A DNA stretch of 64,000 nucleotides. Origin: Eumeta japonica. Its lineage: Eukaryota; Arthropoda; Insecta; Lepidoptera; Psychidae. Both the position numbers and the translations under genes were made by a program. Location of the stretch: positions 96,776 to 160,775 of the forward strand of contig BGZK01001391.1 in NCBI GenBank assembly GCA_005406025.1. The letters are read 5' to 3'. Of the stretch, positions 1 through 8,494 are shown in pieces. Each line of letters starts with the position of its first letter. The stretch's first letter is position 1. Under the pieces are notes generated by a model, which made no database searches, was not told where the DNA came from, and saw only the letters and a list, made by a program, of their open reading frames with translations.

Positions 1-360
1 TTATCAAATTTAATACAATATCAATACAAATTCTTTGAAAACGTGTATTTCCGTGACTAAACGTCAAGTTGGATTAACAAAAGGACGCCAACATTATAAA
101 ACTAAATAAGATATCCTAACCTATAACAACAATTTTTAATGTCCTTCTTTTTGTGCAAAAACATTTAAAAATGATATTATTTGTAAATGCCATTGGCCAT
201 TCCATATTTAACTAAATAGTTACAATCAGCTATCATCAGACTCCCGAAAAGGACCACATATCGTGACACGCTTTTGAGTTCATATCTTATAATTTAAGCA
301 ATGAACTTAATTGTGTATTTCTGTCTCTCGAAACAACATCAATAAAGCGTCAATTGCAAC
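1..360. other. AT-rich non-coding DNA
   Basis: No open frame of note, no repeat shared with the rest of the window, and no RNA-like structure was seen. It is ordinary AT-rich spacer. Confidence 0.6.
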
Positions 361-520
361 TCGACAAGAGCAGTCCCGTTTCGAGGTGGACCTTGGACTT
401 TCCATGTTGGTTCATTGCGGATTGGAGGACTGCTGATGACCGTCGCGACCATGCGATAACAACGTCCCGGACCGGTGGATTAACCTGTTCTTCTGAGCCA
501 CGGAGCTAGTGGCTCAGTTT
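361..520 (-). repeat. SINE-like fragment, copy 1 of 3
   Basis: Read on the minus strand, this block aligns with the blocks near 31.3 and 41.7 kb. Shared landmarks, in order, are a GGTCCGGGA segment, a stretch ending in AGCAGTCCTCCAA, and AACCAACATGG. The copies near 31.3 and 41.7 kb also carry a tRNA-like head with an RNA polymerase III B-box, so I infer the family is a tRNA-derived SINE. The head is not recognisable in this copy. The block is more GC-rich than its flanks. Family membership rests on alignment by eye; the element is clearly degenerate and codes for nothing. Confidence 0.45.
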
Positions 521-654
521 GATTTAATTTAAAAACTTATCGATCAATCGGCCAGAGGTCGCGATCAGGCTGGCATATTATGCTTAGAAGGTGACGGCCG
601 CTTTTATTCAACGAGCTATAAAGGTTATCATAAAAATGGACATACAAAAAAGAA

Positions 655-685
655 TTATTATTTCTATGAATCATAGAAATAATAA
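655..685. repeat. Perfect 15-bp inverted repeat
   Basis: The 15-base arm at 655-669 is the exact reverse complement of 671-685, around one central base. It lies just outside the right end of the repeat that starts at 709 and runs into an A-tract. It could form a cruciform or hairpin, or simply be an AT-rich slip product. Confidence 0.7.
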
Positions 686-708
686 AAAAAAAAAAATTGT
701 TTGCCTGT

Positions 709-1159
709 AAAGTCGGTATACGGGCGAAAGTTTTACGTGACAACGACTTTGAATGGTAAAATCATTTTAATGTGAATATTCATTCGTATAGTAGGAAGAA
801 GGATGAAATAATAGTAACAATTTAAAACATTTATTTATACAAAGAATTATATTTAAAACATTAATTTATACAAAGAATCTCGCACTGAATTTCATATTAA
901 CAAAATTTTATTTTTACCTTTACACATACATACGTATTTATATACAAATATACATACAATAACTTGCAATACATTTGCAAGCTATGCAATTCTCTAGTGC
1001 TGCGCGCGCGGCAGACCGATCATAGTTGAGTGGGAGAGAGACGCAAGGCATTCGGCGGGCCTCTCTCTCGTTCGGTGACTCATCGTAACGTTACCGAGCG
1101 TTACACTTTTTCATAAGTGACTCCCAGCCGCAACCTAATTTAAGACGTTGTCACGTCAA
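709..1159 (-). mobile_element. GTGACAACG-ended element, copy 1 (family unidentified)
   Basis: One of three highly similar copies in the window (others at 30.2 and 58.6 kb, both on the plus strand). In the element's own orientation it opens with TTGACGTGACAACGTC and closes with CGTTGTCACGTAA, followed by ~24 bases ending CCGACTTTA. The two ends are thus inverted around the 12-mer ACGTGACAACG-. The interior holds a GC-rich stretch with CACCGAACGAGAG and GCCTTGCGTCTC, then an AT-rich stretch containing a ~27-bp direct duplication around TTCTTTGTATAAAT. It has no coding capacity, so it is most likely a non-autonomous DNA transposon (MITE). I could not confirm a target-site duplication, and the exact right border is uncertain because copies 1 and 3 still agree for a few bases (ACAG) beyond it. 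Confidence 0.75.
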
Positions 1160-2284
1160 TAATTATTTCTATGGTTTCTCCGTGTATTGACACTAAAGCT
1201 GGGTGGCTACTGGCCGTGACCCATCTACCAACAGGACCGCGATGACCTCTCATATTTTTAAAAATAACCCCGAACAAAACTTAATGATGATCTCTCACCT
1301 AGTTCATGATATAATGACCACTTTATATCTATAAATGTGTATTATAAAATAAAGTGGCTATTTATGTCAGGCTGTGCGTACACTTAGTTTTTTAACGATA
1401 AATTGTAAATTTTTACATATTTTTAATTTAAAATTTGTCATTATTTCATAGATTAGTAACATAGTCACATCGCCACAAAATACAAAAGTAACGTACAAAC
1501 AAATGACGTGTTGTTTTCAATTCTATACGTGTCATAGACATCTCTATATCGTAGAAGCTAAGTCGTGACCCTGTGGTCTATTCGTAGTCATGGCGGCCAC
1601 CTGGCGCTTTTAGTGGTGTGACCATCAGCGTAAGTTTATTGATATTAATTTGTTAATATTAATTAAATAGTCTATTATAACATGGTATATACATTATTAA
1701 AAAAATAACATAGTATATTGTGATTAATTTTTTAATGCATAATTTTTCATATTAGTAAATAAAGTAGGTTAATAAAATCATGTGTTCTTATCGGAAATTC
1801 GCTGTAGTTAGTAAAGTATCCTAATTGAATCACAACAGCAATTATTAAGACGAATTAATGGAATTCTTCCAATGTTGGACAAATTCAAATAGAAAATGTC
1901 TTTATTTAATAGATTATAAAATAACACTTGAAATACGTTATATTGGTTTGTGAATTTACACTTTATCGCTCGTTCGGAAGGCAGCTTTCCTTCCAGAAGA
2001 AGAAGCAAGAAACTTAGGGTAGCTCTTTTCTAATTTCATCATGCATAGCCAAAATGAATACTAAATGATTAATGAACGAAACTGCCCGGTAAGAAGTCGA
2101 GCCGCCTATGCCCATGGATATTTGTCTTGTAAATATTCGGAAATTGTGTAATACCCTTTTTTACTGAGTTTTTAATTTTATATTCACAGGATATAAATAT
2201 TGTATATCCACAGGAACCTAATTGAACGTGCACGTACAGAGCCCTATAATGAATTCGTGACGTCGCATAGTCAACTAACATAGG
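1160..2284. other. AT-rich non-coding DNA
   Basis: I see no gene. A short GC-rich patch at about 1590-1625 contains CCACCTGGCGC, which resembles a CTCF-type core, but a single weak match is not evidence of function. The rest is AT-rich with frequent stops in all frames. Confidence 0.5.
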
Positions 2285-2469
2285 AACACAGTTTATTTTT
2301 ATTTTTAAAAGGTTTTATTTAGCTCACCCCGTTTGTTTTATTTATTATTTATTCTTGGTTCAAATTTAGTAATTCAAATTTCACCCTCTTCCTGTCAACC
2401 GATTAATCTGAAATTTTGTATACACTTTGGACTTTGGTGACAATACAATTATGTTTATTCATTATCATT
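2285..2469 (+). repeat. Leader of a lepidopteran satellite-bearing repeat
   Basis: The stretch with TTTAGCTCACCCCGTTTG, AATTCAAATTTCACCC and CCGATTAATCTGAAATTTTG resembles a sequence I recall directly preceding TCAAATGAAAGGGCTC-type repeat units in other lepidopteran genomes. Here it also runs directly into such an array. I infer that the leader and array are parts of one mobile element. The assignment is from memory; it codes for nothing. Confidence 0.4.
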
Positions 2470-3243
2470 ATAAATTCAAGATGGCCGCCGCTACAAAATG
2501 GCGGATAATTTATTTTTATTATTAATCCCGTCAATATGGGTATCAAATGAAAGGGCTCAACAAGCAGAATACAATATACTATAAAAATTTGAAATCCAAG
2601 ATGGCGGCCGCTACAAAATGGCGGATAACGTAGGTTTTATCAATCCCATCAATATGGGTATCAAATGAAAGGGCTCAACAAGCAGAATACAATATACTAT
2701 AAAAAATTGAAATCCAAGATGGCGGCCGCTACAAAATGGCGGATAACGTAGGTTTTATCAATCCCATCAATATAGGTATCAAATGAAAGTGCTCAACCAG
2801 TAGAATACAATGTACTATATAAAATTCAAATCCAAGATGGCGGCCTCTACAAAATGGCGGATAACGTAGGTTTTATCAATCCCATCAATATAGGTATCAA
2901 ATGAAAGTGCTCAACCAGTAGAATACAATGTACTATATAAAATTCAAATCCAAGATGGCGGCCTCTACAAAATGGCGGATAACTTAGGTTTTATCAATCC
3001 CATCAACATGGGTATCAAATGAAAGGTCTCAACAAGTAGAATACAATTTACTATGCAAAATTGAAATCTAAGATGGCCGCCGCTACCAAATGGCTGATAA
3101 CAATTTTTTATCAATCCCACCAATATGGGTATCAAATAAAAGAGCTTGACAAGAAGAATACAGTGCACTATACAACCTCAATATTTAAGATGGGCGCAGC
3201 CACTAAATGGCGTATAATAATAAGATTTAAATTTAGAAATTGA
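2470..3243 (+). repeat. Tandem array, seven units of ~118 bp
   Basis: Units begin with AAGATGG at 2478, 2598, 2716, 2834, 2952, 3070 and 3187, giving periods of 120, 118, 118, 118, 118 and 117 bases. A unit runs AAGATGGCGGCC, CTACAAAATGGCGGATAAC, GGTTTTATCAATCCCATCAA, GGGTATCAAATGAAAG, then GCTCAAC and AGAATACAAT. Units 4 and 5 are almost identical, which points to recent local amplification. The outer units, especially the last, are the most diverged, as expected at array edges. Short open frames cross the units but are by-products of the period. Each unit carries two ATGGC cores (GCCAT on the other strand). Confidence 0.93.
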
Positions 3244-3281
3244 ATCTGTAATTTAGGTATCTGATTAATCCAGCCTGAATC

Positions 3282-3444
3282 CACCACCCAAGTCAAGATT
3301 TTGTATCGTGTTGAGGACTGTGTGGCGTTAGGGTGGCTAAAATGATACGTCGTTAGCGGTACACCACCCAAGTTAAGGTGAAAGGTTAAAACGCGCCGAG
3401 AACTGTATGGCATTAGGGTGGATAAAAATGATATGTCGTTAGCG
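3282..3444 (+). repeat. Tandem duplication of ~80 bp
   Basis: Two direct copies, 3282-3361 and 3362-3444, share CACCACCCAAGT at the start, then a GAGGACTG / GAGAACTG segment, TTAGGGTGG, and the end ATGATAYGTCGTTAGCG. They sit directly downstream of the 118-bp array and probably belong to the same repeat block. They differ at roughly one base in five, so the duplication is older than units 4-5 of the array. Confidence 0.85.
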
Positions 3445-3470
3445 TTTTCCCCTCAAGACTCAGGCGCATC

Positions 3471-3722
3471 TTGTTGTACATAGCCTTGCCCTTTATTGGA
3501 CCTCTGGGGGTCGACCGTTTAAATGTCCATTACTCGTGGGAACAAAATGGTAAAAAATATAAAAATACAAACACAAATAAAACAGAAACTGCAACACAAC
3601 GTAAACGAAGGCTTCAAAAAGCGAAAAAAAGTATAAAACAAAACGAGCTAAAGAAAGTGAAGGTGATAGAAATAGTCGATTACAGAAACGACGGGAACAA
3701 AAAACTAAAAACTAGAAAATAA
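3471..3722 (+). CDS. Short lysine-rich open frame, doubtful
   Basis: An 83-codon frame begins with ATG just after the ~80-bp duplication and stops inside the first bases of the neighbouring inverted-repeat element. The middle and end are rich in K, R, T and N, with a run of the type TATQRKRRLQKAKK that looks helical and basic. Such basic stretches occur near the start of some transposon-encoded proteins (for example Helitron-type open frames in insects), but I cannot assign it. The tail coincides with the border of the inserted element at 3718, so a longer frame may have been interrupted. Its composition fits A-rich DNA by chance as well. Low confidence that it was ever a gene. Confidence 0.2.
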   Translation: MLYIALPFIGPLGVDRLNVHYSWEQNGKKYKNTNTNKTETATQRKRRLQKAKKSIKQNELKKVKVIEIVDYRNDGNKKLKTRK

Positions 3723-4474
3723 AAATAGGTAAAAAAACCTTTTAAGTTAAACGGTTTTATGTTAAACATACATTGCAATGTTTAAGATAAATGTACTAAA
3801 AACCCAAAAATAATAAAATAGATACAGTCATGGGAATTATAAACATATGCATAGACTAGACTAAAATAAAACCGTGGGGCACGTCAATTGTCTACAAATT
3901 ATCGACTTAATGTGCGATAGAAGAATCGTTTAATTCGTCGTTAGGCAGTTGGCCCGCAGACGGTGAGGAAATTACTTACTATTTTCTTGCTCATGGAAAT
4001 TCCAATAGTTATACACTCCATGTAAATAAAGAGATGTTTCAACTAGTTTATCGTTGGACATTCACACTGCTGGCTGGCGAGGAATCGTTTCACTGCTCGT
4101 AGTTTGTCTTTAATCGACAAAACATATGATAAAAGTACTACTCGCTCACCACTATGAAACCCTAAAACTCGCTTATAATCGAGCTTGCTAGCTTGTTTCC
4201 ACATTCTAGCCCTACTTATCACACGTCCATCGTTGTCGGTTGAACAACTGCTTAATTATAGTGTAACATTACAAAACAAACATTTTAATCAACGATTGTA
4301 GACAATTGACGTGCCCCACGGTTTTATTTTAGTCTAGTCTATGCATATGTTTATAATTCCCATGACTGTATCTATTTTATTATTTTTTGGTTTTTAGTAC
4401 ATTTATCTTAAACATTGCAATGTATGTTTAACATAAAACCGTTTAACTTAAAAAGGTTTTTTACCTATTTTTAT
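3718..4474. mobile_element. Non-autonomous element with ~175-bp terminal inverted repeats
   Basis: The left arm (about 3718-3900) and the right arm (about 4298-4474) are reverse complements at very high identity. Matching landmarks include AATAAAAATAGGTAAAAAA at the outer end, TTAAACGGTTTTATGTTAAA, ACATTGCAATGTTTAAGAT, ACAGTCATGGGAATTATAAA, ATGCATAGACTAGACT and CCGTGGGGCACGTCAATTG at the inner end. The ~400-bp centre is unrelated, somewhat more GC-rich, and without an open frame. The structure is that of a foldback-like or long-TIR MITE. I could not identify a clean target-site duplication. The close match of the arms indicates either a recent insertion or arm homogenisation. Confidence 0.92.
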
Positions 4475-7457
4475 TGACACTGAGTTTACGTCGATCCCTA
4501 TTTTTCTAACCATTTCTATACATATAATAAATTTTCACATATGAATTGGGATGTCGGAGTTATGGTTCCAATTTCTGTAAACTTATTTTTAATAAATACA
4601 CGAGGTCCGAGCTTGTAACTCGTACGAACGGCTCGTTTCTGCAGCACGAAAATTCTAATATCTGCGGCATGACACTTCGCGGTTCTCATAAAAAATATGT
4701 ATCCAAATATGTAATAATAAATAATTATATGTAGTAATAATAATTATTATTATTGTATAAAAATAAATAAATAATACAAATTCTATACATTCACATATCT
4801 AAGACGTATTCCAAATGAAAGGAAATACCGTATTTCTATGAATTCAGTTTTGTGTGGCTTTCTAAGGATATATAACTAAAAAAGTGTCGAAGCTTAAGTA
4901 CATCAGATTTGTAAAAAAAATAGGCGATTATTTCTAGCAACGAATCTGACTGTACTCATAAAGACGCCGGACGAGATGAAAACTTTTATGAGTATATGCA
5001 ACGCCTAATGATGTGGCACACCGTAGATAACTAATAAGAGGCTTTCTACAATTGAAAGCTTTCACGTGCTCACGCGCATGGACAATCTTTTCCTATTCAG
5101 CCGAACTTGCACTGCCATGTTAATGGAATCTGTGAAGTCCTTTCGAATGGAGATGGAGAGCTAGCACCCGTTTCGTTTGGGTTTGGAAGGACAACAACTA
5201 AAAAATTATTAGTATTACAGTTTTCAGCAAATTAAACGTAAAACCTGATGTACGAAACCTAATAGTGTCGAAAATCGAATCAGTACATATTTACCATATA
5301 CAAATTTTTTTAACGTTGTCAACAAAATTTTAGAAGTACTTATTTGAAGAGACAAGTAAAACTTTATCAAACCTCTCAAAAATTGATTTTGTAAAAAAAA
5401 TTGTATGTATTCGAATGTAACAAAAAATGTTATTCATTCGTTAAGAACGGAGAACCGACACGCAAAGAATCAATTTTAAAGATTATTAAAATAGGAAATA
5501 TAACAATATAAGTTTAACACAATAAATTTTGCAATTTTAATTTTTATTTTTTGGATGACTTTCTGAAATGTGCACGCGTTCATGTATGTAATTAATTGTA
5601 GGATAATTTTTCGATGAGTGTTATGTAACAGGCGCATAATAAATATTTCGTTTTAATAGAATTTTCATTAAAATTCAGACAGTGAAAGTGGGTATTCAAA
5701 TTTTTTTAATGAATATTGTAATAATTTTTTAATTTGGCTTTTTCGTAGGCATAATAAATATGACAATCATTTTTTTATTTTGAGAACGAGAATTTGAGAA
5801 TTTTGAGAAACAGAGACTTGAGAACCGGAATAAACTGCTAATTATATAAAATATACATTTTTGTGTTCCGATTAAGCAAAATTTTAATTTTGTAGACAAC
5901 GAGTAATGTGGATTCCGAATTTGAAAGTTTAAAAACTTAATTTATACATGAAAAAAAAAAAAATCATAAAATTTTAATTAATTTAATTGTATAATGCAGG
6001 TACAGGCTTGGAGGCCTTGTACCAAGACCGATTCGTTAAGGGCAATAAACTCTCAGTACCTTGACATTTTGTTATTTTGATAATTGATTTGTGATGTACA
6101 CAAATAAACGAAAAAATTTAACGTTGCTCATTTAATCACATAGTTATATAACTAATTAGTATATTGTAGACCTCACAGAAAATTATTTAAGTAATAATCA
6201 CGTAGCAGTAATACTGGTACGTTTTAAATTCTGTATTTTTATGTTCGAGTGTGTATATTATTTTTCTATATGTATAAACGTTGGAATAAAAATCAAATGG
6301 AACTAATTGAATGTGAAAAAAAAATACAGTGCAACCTGTTTTACTGTAATTTTCTTTGTCGATAGAGTTCACGAACTAATAGCACTGATTGAAGATATAA
6401 TTTTGGTATTTTTGAATGTTTTGTTCGTTTTTCGCATAGAGAAAAAAGAAAATAATACGAAGCGAAACGCGAATCATTAAAAATATAAACCAAATATAAA
6501 TACGGTTACTACATGAAAACCATAGAGATAAAGATGAAATGATTTATTTTATGAAAAATCCAAAAAATAAACAAAATTCTTTCGATAGTCGCTCCTGGGC
6601 TCGAACGGCTAGAAATTTTTTGAAAACAAGTTATACGCCAACTAGTTTCGACTAGTTCTATTCGAACACATAACGTAGAAAGTAGTACCTAAGCGAAATA
6701 CTATATTTATGAGTACTTTTGGATACAAATATTAATTCCTTTTTAGTCACACCAAAGGAGTGTCACTTCTGACACTCAATTCGCTTTCGATAAAAGCACT
6801 ATGAAGCCGTTGTTGCGCCGGTACACACATGAAATTCAAATGAAACACTGTAATTACGATAGTGATGTGCATTAGTCGATACGCGTGATAACTTTCTATC
6901 GATAATCACCGGGCGCCTCCAGAGACGTTCCGGTACGTGGACAGGGAAAGTGCTCTGGCTGACGATTTTCAACGGACGAGCACGGCTCGTTATCTGGTTA
7001 GCCGTTTTGACCTCGTGATTGTCTCGACGCTTCTTTTCGGCGTCGTATGGTTCGGACGATATTAATGGAAAAATGGAAGTTTTGGATACTGCTTTTATAT
7101 TACAAGCCGAAACAGAATCAAAGCGTATTTCTTGTCTATACTAGCTATAATAAAGTAGTAGAATCTGGTGTGTTTTTACAATAAAGGTATGGAGATGATA
7201 CGATAAAAGAAAGGTAAAAAAAAAAAAAACTATTTTCTTCAATTTATTGCCTATCCATCTTTCTGTTCGCGCACATTTCTGACATTATTGAACGGATTTT
7301 ATTGCTGTTTTAAGGGGGAGATACAGCTTGGCTTGGAGCACAATGTAATCTTTATTACATTTAAATCAGATGTCAGGAAAAAAGCTATAAACACAGGGGG
7401 TAGTGATGTTGCATAAAGTGTAAAAATTATTTTACGAACACAAAACTACATTATATC
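4475..7457. other. AT-rich non-coding DNA
   Basis: No gene is recognisable. Points seen: an AAT-rich run at 4719-4775; a possible LINE 3'-end relic at about 5997-6045 with AGGCTTGGAGGCCTTG; and a moderately GC-rich stretch at 6890-7060 that could be a conserved non-coding block. The frames here are short and low in complexity. Confidence 0.5.
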
Positions 7458-7799
7458 AAAGTAATAGCGTATGCATTTTATTTTGGTACTAAGATTTATA
7501 CTAGCTCAGTACAAATTGAAACCGTGAGCGATATTGGATTTAAATGTGGGACGGGGAGCAAAATCGATAGCCAGGATCGGGTTTGAAATTGAGAATGAGA
7601 CTGGGGTCCAAACCGAGTGCGTCACCGAAATTAAAATCAAAAGTGTGATTGGGATAGAATTAGGAACAGTACAGGCACCAGAATTGAAAGAGAGAACGAG
7701 GTTGAGATTGATAGCAGTTGTTCAATGTAAAGGATGAAAGCACACATTCTATGTACACGTAAGCGAAGCCGCGTGCGGAAAGTTAGTATAGTAAATATA
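7458..7799 (+). repeat. Purine-rich degenerate repeat with retroelement-like tail, copy 1
   Basis: It starts with GTAATAGCGTATGC and TTTTATTTTGGTACTA, matching the start of the copy at 8202. A ~200-bp stretch of degenerate hexamer-like motifs (GAATGAGACTGGGG, GGATCGGG, GAATTGAAAGAGAG) follows. It ends with GAAGCCGCGTGCGGAAAG and TTAGTATAGTA, which resembles the common lepidopteran repeat tail I recall as CGGACGAAGTCGCGGGC followed by AGCTAGT. A 67-codon frame in it is a by-product of strand-biased composition. Confidence 0.6.
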
Positions 7800-7964
7800 T
7801 TTTTTATGGCAATCTTATTCAGTAAGTTTAAGTGCTTCGTTATTAAAAAACGTATCTAGCTTTAATGGTACTATTCAATTTGAATTAAACGACTTATTAT
7901 TTTAATTTAGAACTGATATGACTGACTTAAAGTAGGTGTTGGATTTGGTTGATCTAAATTTACC

Positions 7965-8135
7965 GATCTAAATATATAAAAATGAATGTTGGTTTGTCCA
8001 AAATTAATGGATTTCTACACCGTTTGACTCAACACCGTGAAAGTTGGTTCATATATACTATGATAGGTTGTATATATACCAACTATATGTACAACCTATC
8101 ATAGCATTTATTTCCGATTTCGTCCGCGTTTAGTA
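7965..8135 (+). repeat. Lepidopteran repeat end with internal hairpin
   Basis: The segment begins ATATATAAAAATGAATGTTG and GTTTGTC, a pattern I recall at the end of a common lepidopteran interspersed repeat, and ends with TTTCGTCCGCGTTTAGTAT. In between, CTATGATAGGTTGTA at about 8057 is mirrored by TACAACCTATCATAG at about 8090, a 15-bp inverted repeat whose loop is itself AT-rich. Confidence 0.5.
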
Positions 8136-8201
8136 TTATAGAATCAAACTACTATAACATTTCTAAAAATTCATTAACTAATAGAATTTACACAATCTTC
8201 G

Positions 8202-8494
8202 AGTAATAGTGTATGTTTTATTTTGATACTAGAAATTATTCTGGCTTTATACAATTAGATGAGTGGTATAAGAATTGAAAACAAGACAGGAATAATAATT
8301 AAGAGCCGGAACCGAAAATTGACCGAAACTGGGCTAGAAATTGAAAACGGGACCGAAGTCCGACCCAAGTGGATGTGGGACCAGGACTAGTATCAAAAAC
8401 GTTATTGGAATCGTAAGAATGAACAATACCTGTGCCTGAATCGGAACATATCATATACGCCCATGCGGGCAAACCTGCGAGCAGAAGGCTTGCT
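8202..8494 (+). repeat. Purine-rich degenerate repeat, copy 2
   Basis: It aligns with the block at 7458: GTAATAGTGTATG, TTTTATTTTGATACTA, then degenerate motifs such as GAGCCGGAACCG, GAAACTGGG and GAAAACGGGACCG. It ends in a degraded GC-rich tail (CATGCGGGCAAACC, GCGAGCAGAAGGCT). The two blocks are about 740 bp apart in the same orientation, which suggests a local duplication or two insertions of one family. Confidence 0.6.

Noticed and set aside
2470..3243. CRISPR-like or protein-repeat interpretation of the 118-bp array
   Set aside because: Repeats are contiguous with no unique spacers, and the frames do not stay open across units.
8050..8110. Hairpin as a miRNA precursor
   Set aside because: The loop is long and AT-rich, the paired part is only ~15 bp, and it lies inside a common repeat end.
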